Assembly: GCF_019297855.1 (NCBI RefSeq)
Contig: NZ_CP079194.1
Span: 1,537,501 to 1,601,500, forward strand
Direction: 5' to 3'
DNA from: Gymnodinialimonas ceratoperidinii
GTDB lineage: Bacteria > Pseudomonadota > Alphaproteobacteria > Rhodobacterales > Rhodobacteraceae
DNA length: 64,000 nucleotides
Part shown: in pieces, positions 18,898 through 27,385 of the stretch
Layout: every line of letters starts with the position of its first letter
Numbering within the stretch: position 1 is the first letter of the stretch
Notes under the pieces: generated by a model
Told to the model about the DNA's origin: nothing
What the model saw: the letters and a program-made list of their open reading frames with translations, nothing else
Database searches by the model: none
Position numbers and translations under genes: made by a program

Positions 18898-19454
18898 TGC
18901 GCCGTGGCTTCCAACGGGTCTGCCTGCAGCGATTGGGCGATCTCGTCGTCGATGGGCGTCGAGAACGTGTTCACGATGAAGCCAAGGGTGGAATAGAACC
19001 CGACCGTCGCGAACAGGTCGAGGACACCCTTCGAGCCCACAAGATCGGTGAGCGCGGCGAGCGTGCCGGGGGTGAGGCGCGCCAAGGCCAGAACCTCGTC
19101 GACGGCGCCGGCGATCACGGCATCCTCGGCGTTCATGTCGGAGGTCGGCCCGCGCAGCGCGGCAATGCGGGCGTCGGAAAACCCGAGGGCGCGCGCGCGA
19201 TGGACGTGGTGCGACCATTCGTAGTCGGAGTTCAGTGTCACGGCGGCGCGCAGGATCACGACTTCGGAGCGGTCACGCCCAAGGCTGGTATCCAGCACGA
19301 CATGCTGCCGCAGATTGGCCCACGCCTGCACCAGCGCCGGGTGATGGGCCATGGTGCGATAGACGTTCAGCTGTCCCGCGAATCCGTTTTCGAGGTCGGC
19401 CAGAACGTCGGGCCAGGCCGAGGCGGAGAGGGGGGCGAGTTTGGGATCTGACAT
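18894..19454 (-). CDS. Carboxymuconolactone decarboxylase (CMD)-family protein
   Basis: The 186-residue AhpD-fold protein has the helix pattern RSEVVILRAAVTLNSDYEWS followed by HHVHRARALGFSDARIAALR. The peroxidase CxxC is absent; the histidine-rich EWSHHVHRA occupies that place, as in the non-redox branch. ATG 19454 has AGGAG upstream. It is first in an operon with the TehA-like transporter and divergent from the FAD hydroxylase, with a shared-operator palindrome (19556-19577) in the gap. A ring-cleavage-product role is possible but unproven. Confidence 0.82.
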   Translation of the reverse strand: MSDPKLAPLSASAWPDVLADLENGFAGQLNVYRTMAHHPALVQAWANLRQHVVLDTSLGRDRSEVVILRAAVTLNSDYEWSHHVHRARALGFSDARIAALRGPTSDMNAEDAVIAGAVDEVLALARLTPGTLAALTDLVGSKGVLDLFATVGFYSTLGFIVNTFSTPIDDEIAQSLQADPLEATAQ

Positions 19455-19555
19455 GTGGCGCTCCTGCGCAGGCTGGCCCGAGCGGGCGAATGGGTGGGCG
19501 GCAAGGGCTCTCGGCACATGGATCGATGACACAATTGCCGCGCAGCTCTCGCCTT

Positions 19556-19577
19556 TTAATTATAGAGTGATAAATAA
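19556..19577. promoter_or_regulatory. Shared palindromic operator, site A (FAD hydroxylase promoter)
   Basis: The 22-base site is TTAATTAT-AGAGTG-ATAAATAA. Seven of the eight outer positions pair as an inverted repeat. It is 32 bases upstream of the TTG start of the FAD hydroxylase and 101 bases upstream of the divergent CMD gene. TAAATA inside the right arm could serve as -10. Confidence 0.65.
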
Positions 19578-19609
19578 GAACGGAGGTAAGGTATAGGGGG
19601 AGTCAAAAT

Positions 19610-20803
19610 TTGGCGCGAACAGCAGCAGTAATCGGAGGCTCCATCGGCGGTCTGTTTTCGGCGGTGACGCTGCGAAATGCGGGCTGGAACGTCAAGGTCT
19701 ACGAGCGCGCCCGCGCGCCTTTGTCCGGGCGCGGCGCGGGGATTGTGACCCATCCGCAGCTTCTCGACGCGCTGGACCGCGTCGGCGCGAACACCGCTGA
19801 TCTGGGCGTGCAGGTCCACGACCGCGTGGTCTTCGATCGCGAAGGCGAGAGGATCCACACGCTGCCCTATCCGCAGGTCGTCACCTCGTGGGACCGCATG
19901 CACCAGACACTGCGCCGGATGATCCCAGACGCTGACTACCATCTGGGAGAGACGCTGACAGGCTACGCCGACGATGGGGAAGGGGTCTCTCTCACTTTCG
20001 CCAGCGGCACCCGGGACCGTGTCGATCTGCTGGTCGGCGCGGACGGCTTCCGCTCTGCCGTGCGCGCGCAGATGCTGCCCAAGGTTCAGCCCGCCTACGC
20101 GGGATATGTCGTCTGGCGCGCGCTGGCGCAGGAGGCAGAGCTGTCTGCCGACATGCGCGCCCGGATCTTCGATGTCTTCGGCATGTTCATGCCCGCCGGC
20201 ACCCAGATCGTGGGCTATCCGATCGCGGGTGAAAACAACGACCTGCGCCCGGGCCATCGGCGCTACAACTTTGTCTGGTACGTGCCGGTCTCGACGCAGG
20301 ATCTGGCCGACTTGCTCACCGACGCGGACGGCAAGACCCATGCGATCTCGATCCCGCCGCCCCTTGTGCGCGATGATGTGGTCTCTTGGATCGAAGGTGC
20401 CGCCGCGCGGATATTGCCGGACGTTTTCTGCCACATCCTCGACAAGAGCGAGCGCCCCTTCTTCACGCCGATCTATGACCACCTCTCCCCCACCTTCGCG
20501 CGGGGCCGCGTGGCGCTGGCGGGCGACGCCGCCTGTGTCGCGCGGCCCCACGTGGGGATGGGCGTGACGAAAGCGGCGCAGGATGCCTTGGCTTTGGCAG
20601 AGCATGTGGCGGGCGACGTCGCGGCGGGGTTGCAGGCCTATTCCGATGAGCGCGTGCCAGCTTCACAGGCGGCCTATGAGCGCGCGCAGCTGCTCGGGCG
20701 CTACATGAAGCAGGTTCCGGAGGCGGGCGATCCGACGGACGGACGAAACAATGCACATATGGAGGAGATCATCCGGCTGACCGCCGTGGCCGATTTCCCC
20801 TAG
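19610..20803 (+). CDS. FAD-dependent aromatic-ring hydroxylase (PHBH fold)
   Basis: The 397-residue single-component flavoprotein monooxygenase has the Rossmann motif VIGGSIGG (residues 7-14) with acidic E32, GRGAGIV near 40, the DG motif LLVGADGFRSAVR (141-153) and the GD motif ALAGDAACVARPHVGMG. The VIGGSIGGL and RGAGIVTHP segments recall dihydroxypyridine and hydroxynicotinate hydroxylases rather than salicylate hydroxylases. This is a family impression only. The start is TTG 19610 with a GGGGGAG ribosome site. Operator site A precedes it, placing it in the TetR-linked regulon. Confidence 0.88.
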   Translation: MARTAAVIGGSIGGLFSAVTLRNAGWNVKVYERARAPLSGRGAGIVTHPQLLDALDRVGANTADLGVQVHDRVVFDREGERIHTLPYPQVVTSWDRMHQTLRRMIPDADYHLGETLTGYADDGEGVSLTFASGTRDRVDLLVGADGFRSAVRAQMLPKVQPAYAGYVVWRALAQEAELSADMRARIFDVFGMFMPAGTQIVGYPIAGENNDLRPGHRRYNFVWYVPVSTQDLADLLTDADGKTHAISIPPPLVRDDVVSWIEGAAARILPDVFCHILDKSERPFFTPIYDHLSPTFARGRVALAGDAACVARPHVGMGVTKAAQDALALAEHVAGDVAAGLQAYSDERVPASQAAYERAQLLGRYMKQVPEAGDPTDGRNNAHMEEIIRLTAVADFP

Positions 20804-21384
20804 CCGCGAAGTTCCTCGTATGACGTCATCACGATCTCGCGGTAGGCCGCGCGCTCGCACAATTGCCCGTACCAGCGCGCGACTTCCGGGCCGAACGAGA
20901 CGCCCATATCGTGCGCTCGATACATCATCGCACCTGCCGCGATATCGGCCATGCCGAAGCTTTCCCCGCCAAGCCACGATGTCTTCTCAAGCTGCCATTC
21001 CAGAGGGGCGAGCCCGGCTTGAAACGCGGCCTCAAGCTCCGCGGCATTTCCCTGCCGCTTCGCCGGAGGTGTGCGGACACGCTCGTAGAACAGGCGGATG
21101 AAGGCGGGCTGCAAACTGGACGTCGCATATTCCATCCATTGATCGGCGAGAGGCGGCACGCCCCCCGCCAGATAGCGCAGGATCGCGTGGCTTTCCCACA
21201 GCGCGAGGTCGCCGTCCTGCAGGACCGGCACGCGCGGCACCGGGGTCAGGGCGGCAAATTCCGGCGTATCCGTGCCACCGTATTTGTCGCCGACGATGCG
21301 ATGCTCGAAGGGGCGCGATAGCTCGGCCAGCGCCCAGAGCACCTTTTGCACGTTGACCGAACTGGGCCGCCCCCACAGGATCAT
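20800..21384 (-). CDS. Glutathione S-transferase family protein
   Basis: The 194-residue protein has an N-terminal thioredoxin fold (LWGRPSSVNVQKVLWALAEL, VPRVPVLQDG, and LWESHAILRYLA with the glutathione-site Glu-Ser) and a helical C-terminal domain containing GMADIAAGAMMYRAHDMG. It is the second gene of the cyclase-GST operon, starting 12 bases after the cyclase stop. Its stop shares a CTAG with the convergent FAD hydroxylase. It could act as an isomerase or glutathione-dependent step in the catabolic pathway; this is not shown. Confidence 0.86.
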   Translation of the reverse strand: MILWGRPSSVNVQKVLWALAELSRPFEHRIVGDKYGGTDTPEFAALTPVPRVPVLQDGDLALWESHAILRYLAGGVPPLADQWMEYATSSLQPAFIRLFYERVRTPPAKRQGNAAELEAAFQAGLAPLEWQLEKTSWLGGESFGMADIAAGAMMYRAHDMGVSFGPEVARWYGQLCERAAYREIVMTSYEELRG

Positions 21385-21396
21385 CGCACCACCCCT

Positions 21397-22353
21397 CTAC
21401 TTGATCGCCTGCGGGTTGATCGGCGAGCCTGCTGCGCCCGGAATGTGCAGGGGCGGCGCGGTGAAGAGGAACTCGTAGACGCCATCCTCGGCGCAATCCT
21501 CACCCAGTTCCTTCAGGTAGAAGATCTCGCCCATGGAGATGCCGATGGCGGGAATGACAACCCAGTGCCACGGCTGGTTCGCCTCGTCCGTCTCGTTCGG
21601 GCGCACTTCGCAGCCCCAGGTATCGGCACAGATCGCGGCGATGTCATGGGCCTTGATCCAGCGGGCCGTCTCGAACGACAGCCCTGGCGCGTCGCCTCCG
21701 GCGTAGCCGTCCCAATCGCCCTTGGCGAGGCAGCGTTCCTGATGGCCGGTGCGCACGATCACGAAGTCACCCTTGCGGATTTCCACCCCCTGCGCCTCGG
21801 CGCAGCCGTCGAGATCGGCGTTGGTGATGCCATACCCGTCGTCGAGACTGTCGACACCCTTCCAGCGCGCGATGTCCAGCAGGACGCCACGGCCCACCAT
21901 CTTGTCGCGCACGTGCTCGATCCCGAGCCGCTTCGCGCCGTTCACCGTCACATCCGTGGCCGGGTAGCCATTGTACATCTTGTCGTCGAGAAAGATGTGG
22001 CAGAGCGCATCCCATTGCGTGCTGCCTTGGCAGGGCAGGTTGATCGCGTCATCGGCGTAGCGCAGGTAGGCCTTGCCGTCGCCGTCCTGCTCGCCCTGCA
22101 CGGCATCCGTGCCGGTGGCGAGCATCTGGTGGATCATGTTCCAGCGACCCCCGAAAAGGCCCGACTGGATCTGCTCCTTCAGGTCGAGGCCAAGCGCGAA
22201 GGTCTTGCCCTTGCGCACCAATCCCGCCGCCGCGACCACGTCTTCGGGCGTCACGTTGTTCAGCGTGCCGATCTGGTCGTCGTCCCCCCAACGCCCCCAG
22301 TTGGAAAGCTCTTTCGCGGTGTCGTAAATATCCTGACGGGTCAATTTGGCCAT
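21397..22353 (-). CDS. Cyclase-family metal-dependent hydrolase
   Basis: The 318-residue protein is of the cyclase/kynurenine formamidase-like fold (PF04199), whose members include isatin hydrolase. The conserved metal-site region reads GSTQWDALCHIFLDDKMYNG, a variant of the usual HxGTHxDxPxH with the first histidine replaced. The later histidine of the family appears in IVRTGHQERC. ATG 22353 has GGGAGG upstream. It is divergent from osmC-tetR with operator site B between. A role in ring-opening hydrolysis of a cyclic amide or ester is an inference. Confidence 0.85.
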   Translation of the reverse strand: MAKLTRQDIYDTAKELSNWGRWGDDDQIGTLNNVTPEDVVAAAGLVRKGKTFALGLDLKEQIQSGLFGGRWNMIHQMLATGTDAVQGEQDGDGKAYLRYADDAINLPCQGSTQWDALCHIFLDDKMYNGYPATDVTVNGAKRLGIEHVRDKMVGRGVLLDIARWKGVDSLDDGYGITNADLDGCAEAQGVEIRKGDFVIVRTGHQERCLAKGDWDGYAGGDAPGLSFETARWIKAHDIAAICADTWGCEVRPNETDEANQPWHWVVIPAIGISMGEIFYLKELGEDCAEDGVYEFLFTAPPLHIPGAAGSPINPQAIK

Positions 22354-22386
22354 GGTGCTGCCCTCCCAAGCGGCGTGCAAATTTTA

Positions 22387-22408
22387 CTAATGATCGATTG
22401 ATAAATAG
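22387..22408. promoter_or_regulatory. Shared palindromic operator, site B (cyclase / osmC-tetR divergent promoters)
   Basis: The site is CTAATGAT-CGATTG-ATAAATAG. It lies 34 bases upstream of the cyclase start and 42 bases upstream of osmC, so one bound dimer could control both directions and the tetR gene itself. Confidence 0.65.
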
Positions 22409-22449
22409 ATGCTAGCGTCGAGTTGACGATCTAGCAACAGGGGTAATTC

Positions 22450-22941
22450 ATGGCGGACCAGAGCACAAAAACCTTCGACGTGATCTTCGAGGGAAAGGGC
22501 GTCGCTTCGGGCAAGATGCGCAACGACATTTCGGTGGAATGGCCGATGATGAAGGAGAGCTTCGAGCTGGCCACCGATGAAGGCCCGTTCCACGGCGGCG
22601 ACGGGACAGCACCTCCGCCCCTCGCGCTGTTTACCGCCGCGCTCACCGGCTGCCTGATGACCCAGATCCGCGCCTTCGCCAAACGGCTGAAGATCGATCT
22701 GCGCGGGGTCGAGGTCAACGCGCGGCTGCACTGGAAAGGCGAGCAGGAGGGCAACGCGCCCTATGTCACCCATCCCGTTGCATTTACGCTGGATGTGGAT
22801 CTCGACAGCGATGCCAATGCCGAAGAGCAACGCAACCTATTGAATGCCGCGAAGAAGGGCTGTTTTCTGGAGCAAAGTCTCGCGGAAGGGGTCATAGTGG
22901 GGCACCGGCTCAAAATCGACAATGAATGGCATGATGCGTGA
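22450..22941 (+). CDS. OsmC-family protein
   Basis: The 163-residue protein has the two OsmC-type cysteines, in TGCLMTQIRAFAKRL and KKGCFLEQSLAEG, and the segment GTAPPPLALFTAALTGC before the first. OsmC/Ohr proteins reduce organic hydroperoxides through these thiols. In catabolic clusters they may instead handle reactive intermediates. Its stop overlaps the GTG start of tetR, so the pair is an operon behind operator site B. Confidence 0.86.
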   Translation: MADQSTKTFDVIFEGKGVASGKMRNDISVEWPMMKESFELATDEGPFHGGDGTAPPPLALFTAALTGCLMTQIRAFAKRLKIDLRGVEVNARLHWKGEQEGNAPYVTHPVAFTLDVDLDSDANAEEQRNLLNAAKKGCFLEQSLAEGVIVGHRLKIDNEWHDA

Positions 22942-23603
22942 CCACGAAATCTGATCCCCAAACACCGCCCGAAAATGACGCGCAACCGCGCCGCAGGATG
23001 TCATCGGAGGCGCGGCGCAAAGAGTTCATCAGCAAGGCGATCGAGTTCTTCGCGCAGGAGGGGTTCGAATCCTCGACCCGCGAATTGGCCCGGCGTCTCG
23101 GGGTGACGCAGCCTCTGCTCTATCGCTACTTTCCCTCGAAGAACGACCTGATCGCCGAGGTCTACGACGCGGTCTACGTCAAGCGGTGGCAGGATGAATG
23201 GGGCGTCCTGCTGGCCGACCGCTCGATACCGCTGCGCGAGCGTCTGGTCGACTTTTACGACGCCTATACGGAGGTCGTGTTTCACAACGACTGGATGCGG
23301 ATCTTCCTGTTTTCCGGCCTGAAGGGCGTCGATATCAACCGCCGGTACATGCAACTGGTCCGGGAGCGCATCCTTGAGCCGATCCTGACGGAAAACCGGT
23401 TCGAGGAGGGGTTGGAGGATCTGACGCCCACCGATGAAGAGGTCGAGGCCGCGTGGATCATGCACGGCGGCATCTACTACTACGGCGTGCGCAAGCTGAT
23501 CTACGAGAACGCAAAGCTGACCAACAAACGCTTCGTGATCGAGACCGCGATCGACGGTTTCCTGGGCCACATCGCGGTAATCCGCGACGCCTCATCCCCT
23601 TGA
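22938..23603 (+). CDS. TetR-family transcriptional regulator (candidate regulator of the catabolic cluster)
   Basis: The 221-residue protein has a TetR helix-turn-helix at residues 46-68 (TRELARRLGVTQPLLYRYFP) after a short charged N-terminal tail. The ligand domain is rich in aromatics (FHNDWMRIFLFSGLKGVD, HGGIYYYGVRKL). GTG 22938 overlaps the osmC stop (GTGA). It is the only regulator within the 18-35 kb cluster. Five copies of one palindrome occur at the cluster's promoters, one at its own. The inferred role is local repressor released by a pathway ligand. Confidence 0.88.
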   Translation: MTTKSDPQTPPENDAQPRRRMSSEARRKEFISKAIEFFAQEGFESSTRELARRLGVTQPLLYRYFPSKNDLIAEVYDAVYVKRWQDEWGVLLADRSIPLRERLVDFYDAYTEVVFHNDWMRIFLFSGLKGVDINRRYMQLVRERILEPILTENRFEEGLEDLTPTDEEVEAAWIMHGGIYYYGVRKLIYENAKLTNKRFVIETAIDGFLGHIAVIRDASSP

Positions 23604-23644
23604 TTTATTGGTCGCAAGCACTGCCGGAAGAATGTGCTTGCTTG

Positions 23645-23666
23645 TTATTTATAGATCGATAAATTA
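23645..23666. promoter_or_regulatory. Shared palindromic operator, site C (molybdenum hydroxylase promoter)
   Basis: The site is TTATTTAT-AGATCG-ATAAATTA, 37 bases upstream of the coxM-like ATG. TTGCTT at 23638-23643 and TAAATT at 23660-23665 have 16-base spacing as -35 and -10, so the palindrome overlaps the promoter core. A degenerate partial copy (TGATTTAT-TGGTCG) begins at 23601. Confidence 0.65.
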
Positions 23667-23703
23667 GACCCGACGGTATTGGTTAACCGTTGGGGGAGGA
23701 TCG

Positions 23704-24522
23704 ATGAAAGCTGCTGATTTCCGCTATGAACGTCCTGCCTCGGTTGCGGATGCTCTGGCACTGCTTGGCGACGAGGATCGTGACGCCGCACCTCTGGCGG
23801 GCGGGCAGAGCCTGATGCCGATGATGAACTTCCGCCTCGCTCAACCCGGCACGCTGGTAGACCTCTCGGCGCTTGATGAATTGCGTGGCATCAAGCGGGA
23901 CGGAGAGGTTTTGCGCATCGGGGCCATGACACGCTACGTGGAGCTTGTGCGCTCGGATCTTGTAGCGGAATGCGTGCCCCTTCTGGCGTTGGCCTTGCCG
24001 CATATCGCCCATGCCGCCGTGCGCAATCGCGGCACGATTGGCGGCTCGGTCGCGCTGGCCGATCCCGCGGCCGAGATGCCTGCGCTGCTGCTCGCCCTTG
24101 ATGCGGAGATCACCGTGCAGTCGCCCACGGGGACCAAGACCCATGCCGCGACGGACTTCTTTCTCGGCATGTATGACACCGCGTTGGAGGAGGGCGAGTT
24201 GGTGACCGAAATCGCCATCCCCGTCGCAGCGGAAACCGACCGCTTTTCATTCTATGAGCTCGCCCGCCGCCACGGGGATTACGCCATGGCCGGCGTCGCG
24301 GTGGCGCGCCGGGACGGGTCGCACCGCATCGCGTTCTTCTCGATCTCGGACCGCGCCCTGCGCGCCACCGGGGCGGAAGCCGTGCTGGACGCAGGCGGCG
24401 GCGTGCAAGAGGCCGTTGCAGCCCTCTCGGAGCTTCCCTTCGCCGGCGATCTGAACGCGGGCGAAGCCACGAAACAGCACCTGTCGGGCGTCGTCCTGAC
24501 CCGCGCATTGGAGGCGCTGTAG
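23704..24522 (+). CDS. Molybdenum hydroxylase, FAD-binding medium subunit (CoxM/XdhB-like)
   Basis: The 272-residue subunit carries FAD and passes electrons from the Fe-S subunit. The two FAD motifs are AGGQSLMPMMNFRLA (residues 32-46) and RNRGTIGGSVALADPAAE in the middle, and the C-terminal CO-dehydrogenase-flavoprotein domain follows. It is the first gene of a medium-small-large operon. GGGGGAGGATCG precedes ATG 23704. Operator site C overlaps its promoter. Confidence 0.92.
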   Translation: MKAADFRYERPASVADALALLGDEDRDAAPLAGGQSLMPMMNFRLAQPGTLVDLSALDELRGIKRDGEVLRIGAMTRYVELVRSDLVAECVPLLALALPHIAHAAVRNRGTIGGSVALADPAAEMPALLLALDAEITVQSPTGTKTHAATDFFLGMYDTALEEGELVTEIAIPVAAETDRFSFYELARRHGDYAMAGVAVARRDGSHRIAFFSISDRALRATGAEAVLDAGGGVQEAVAALSELPFAGDLNAGEATKQHLSGVVLTRALEAL

Positions 24523-24524
24523 CC

Positions 24525-24995
24525 ATGTCAGACACCGCGAACATCTCGGTTACCGTCAACGGCGAGACCACGGCTGCCGCCGTGCCCGTGCGCCAGAACC
24601 TCGTCGATTTCCTGCGCAACACCCTGGGGCTCACCGGAAGCCACGTCGGCTGCGAGCATGGCGTCTGCGGCGCCTGCACGCTGGAGGTCGACGGCGCCAT
24701 GGTGCGCGGCTGCCTGATGCTGGCGGTCCAAGCCGACGGTGCGCAGATCACTACGGTGGAAGGCTATGGCGACCGGGCCGAAGCCCTGCGCGCGGCCTTC
24801 GTTGAGCACAACGCGCTGCAATGCGGCTACTGCACGCCGGGCATGATGGCCTCGGCACTGGAATACGTGGAGGCCGGAGGCCAAGCCGACCGCGCTGCGA
24901 TCCGCGAACATCTGAGCGGCAACTATTGTCGCTGCACCGGCTATCAATCCATCGTCGACGCCGTCTGCGACGTGATCGAGGGAGAGAGCGCATGA
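24525..24995 (+). CDS. Molybdenum hydroxylase, [2Fe-2S] small subunit (CoxS-like)
   Basis: The 156-residue iron-sulfur subunit has a plant-type ferredoxin cluster (CEHGVCGACTLEVDG, with the fourth Cys in VRGCLM) and a C-terminal second cluster (LQCGYCTPGMM and NYCRCTGYQSI). It starts two bases after the FAD subunit, and its stop overlaps the large-subunit ATG (ATGA). All eight cluster cysteines appear present. Confidence 0.93.
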   Translation: MSDTANISVTVNGETTAAAVPVRQNLVDFLRNTLGLTGSHVGCEHGVCGACTLEVDGAMVRGCLMLAVQADGAQITTVEGYGDRAEALRAAFVEHNALQCGYCTPGMMASALEYVEAGGQADRAAIREHLSGNYCRCTGYQSIVDAVCDVIEGESA

Positions 24996-27367
24996 GCGGC
25001 CCCCGGACGATCTTCGACAAGCCCAACAGCTATATCGGCAAGCCCGTCGACCGCCCTGATGCCAAGCGCTTGCTGCAGGGACGCGGCAAGTTCGTGGACG
25101 ACATCCAACTGCCCCGCATGGTGCACGCCGCCTTCGTGCGCTCGCCCGTGGCGCACGGGAAGGTTCTCTCCATCGATCTGGACGAGGCGCGTGAGATGCC
25201 CGGCGTCATCGCGCTCTATACCGGCGCTGATCTGGCGGAGCATGTGGAGCCCTACGTGGGCGTCCTCAGTCACCTTGCGGGCCTGCGGTCGGCACCGCAG
25301 ATGCCGCTGGCCGTGGACGCGGTGCGTTGGACGGGGGAGCCCGTGGTGATGGTCGTCGCCACCTCCCGCGCCTTGGCCGAGGATGCCGCGGCCATGATCT
25401 ACGTCGATATCGAGGAATTGCCCGCAGCCACGGACATGGAGCGCGCGCTGGAGCCTGACGCGCCGGTGATCCACGCCGACCTTGGCAACAATCTCGCCTG
25501 GGATCGGACCGTCGAGGCGGGCGATCCCGACGCGGCCTTCGCCCGTGACGATGTCACGGTGGTCGAGCGGACCTTTCGCTTCGGCCGCCACACCGGCGTG
25601 ACGCTGGAGACCCGCGCCAGCGTGGTGGAATACGATCCTTCCGAAGACCTGTTGACCTGCCATTACTCCGGTCAGGCGCCGCACATGATGCAGTTCATCT
25701 TCGCCAAGCATCTCGGGCTGCCTGAAGAAAACGTGCGCGTGATCTCCAATGATGTTGGCGGCTCCTTCGGGATCAAGATCCACACCTACGGCGACGAGAT
25801 CGCTACTGCCGCGGCGGCAAAACTGCTTGGGCGACCGGTGAAATTCGTGGCGGATCGGTTGGAAAGCTTCCTCACCGATATCCACGCGCGCGATCACGTC
25901 GTCCATGGCCGCATCGCGGTGACGGGCGAGGGGCGGATCGCCGCCCTGGCGTTCGACGATGTGACCGGCATCGGGCCCTATTCCATGTACCCCCGCACCT
26001 CCGCGATCGAGGCGAACCAGATCCTCAACCTCACCGGCGCGCCCTATGATTTCGACAACTACCGCGCCAATGCAAAGGTGGTGTTCCAGAACAAGAACCT
26101 GATGTGCCAGTACCGCGCCGTGGGTCATCCCATTGCGATGGCGGTTGCCGATGGCCTGCTGGAGGAAGCGGCGCATCAGATCGGCATGGACGTGGTCGAA
26201 ATCCGTCGCCGCAACCTGATCCGCGACGACGCATATCCCTGCACATCGGCCACCGGCATGAAGCTCGACGATCTGTCCCATCACAAGACCCTCGACACGC
26301 TGATCGAGACCATGGGCTACGACGCGCGCCGCGCGGAACAGGCCGAGCTGCGCGCGCAAGGTGTCCACCGAGGCATCGGGCTCGTCTCGATGATCGAAGT
26401 GACCAATCCGAGCCCGATGTTCTATGGCATCGGCGGCGCGCCGATTGCCAGTCAGGACGGCTCCACCATCCGGCTCGACGCGGGCGGCGCACTGCATGTG
26501 TCCTCCTCGGTGACCGAGCAGGGGCAGGGGACCAACACCATCCTTGCGCAGATCGCGGCGGGCGTTTTCGGCGTCGACATGGCGCGTGTGAAGGTCACCA
26601 CCGGCGACACGAAAACGACGCCCTACGGGGGCGGGACATGGGCTTCGCGCGGGGCCGGGATCGGCGGCGAGGCGACCTTGCAGGCCGCCCATGCGCTGAA
26701 GGAGCAGGTGCTGGCTGTCGCGGGAGTGATCCTGCAGGCCAAACCCGAGGACCTCGATATTCAGGACGGTCACGTGACCGATACCGACGGAACGCAGCGC
26801 ATCACCCTGAGCGATCTTGCCCGGACGGTCTATTATCGCGGCAACGAGTTGCCCTCGGACCTGACGCCGGAGCTGGTGGCGACGCGCCACTACCGCGTCA
26901 CCGATTTTCCTTTCGTCTTCACCAATGCCGCCATGGCGGCCGAGGTGGAGCTCGACATCGACACCGGCTTCGTGAAAGTGCTGAATTTCTGGGCCGTGGA
27001 GGACTGCGGCCGGGTCATCAACCCCAAGCTGGTCGACGGCCAGATCCGCGGCGGCGTGGTGCAGGGGATCGGCGGCGCTTTCTACGAGGAATGCATCTAT
27101 TCCGAGGACGGTCAGTTCGAGAATGCAACCATGGCCGATTACCTCGTTCCGATGGCCTTCGAGATGCCCGATATCACCATCGCCCATGTCGAGACGCCGA
27201 CCAAGACCAGCGTACTCGGCGCCAAAGGCGCGGGCGAGGCGGGGACCGGCGGCGCGCCCGCCGCCCTGATGAACGCCGTCAACGACGCCCTGCGCCCTCT
27301 CGGCGCGCAGATCCACCAAATGCCCATGACGCCCGAGCGCATCCTGAAAGCTCTCGGCACCGTTTAA
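24992..27367 (+). CDS. Molybdenum hydroxylase, large catalytic subunit (xanthine dehydrogenase family, not CO dehydrogenase)
   Basis: The 791-residue molybdopterin cytosine dinucleotide subunit has a VGGSFGIK motif near residue 255 and the catalytic-glutamate motif GAKGAGEAGTGGAP near 743-756 (E749). The active-site loop is MCQYRAVGHP at 371-380, where true CO dehydrogenases have AYRCSFR, so CO oxidation is unlikely. Hydroxylation of an N-heteroaromatic or aldehyde is the family alternative. The start at 24992 overlaps the small-subunit stop. No dedicated maturation gene (xdhC/coxDEF) is nearby. Confidence 0.92.
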   Translation: MSGPRTIFDKPNSYIGKPVDRPDAKRLLQGRGKFVDDIQLPRMVHAAFVRSPVAHGKVLSIDLDEAREMPGVIALYTGADLAEHVEPYVGVLSHLAGLRSAPQMPLAVDAVRWTGEPVVMVVATSRALAEDAAAMIYVDIEELPAATDMERALEPDAPVIHADLGNNLAWDRTVEAGDPDAAFARDDVTVVERTFRFGRHTGVTLETRASVVEYDPSEDLLTCHYSGQAPHMMQFIFAKHLGLPEENVRVISNDVGGSFGIKIHTYGDEIATAAAAKLLGRPVKFVADRLESFLTDIHARDHVVHGRIAVTGEGRIAALAFDDVTGIGPYSMYPRTSAIEANQILNLTGAPYDFDNYRANAKVVFQNKNLMCQYRAVGHPIAMAVADGLLEEAAHQIGMDVVEIRRRNLIRDDAYPCTSATGMKLDDLSHHKTLDTLIETMGYDARRAEQAELRAQGVHRGIGLVSMIEVTNPSPMFYGIGGAPIASQDGSTIRLDAGGALHVSSSVTEQGQGTNTILAQIAAGVFGVDMARVKVTTGDTKTTPYGGGTWASRGAGIGGEATLQAAHALKEQVLAVAGVILQAKPEDLDIQDGHVTDTDGTQRITLSDLARTVYYRGNELPSDLTPELVATRHYRVTDFPFVFTNAAMAAEVELDIDTGFVKVLNFWAVEDCGRVINPKLVDGQIRGGVVQGIGGAFYEECIYSEDGQFENATMADYLVPMAFEMPDITIAHVETPTKTSVLGAKGAGEAGTGGAPAALMNAVNDALRPLGAQIHQMPMTPERILKALGTV

Positions 27368-27385
27368 TTCATTGAAGGAGACCCC

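Noticed and set aside
23704..27367. Carbon monoxide dehydrogenase genes (coxMSL)
   Set aside because: Gene order suggests it, but the active-site loop lacks the AYRCSFR signature and no coxDEF genes are present, so CO oxidation is not supported.
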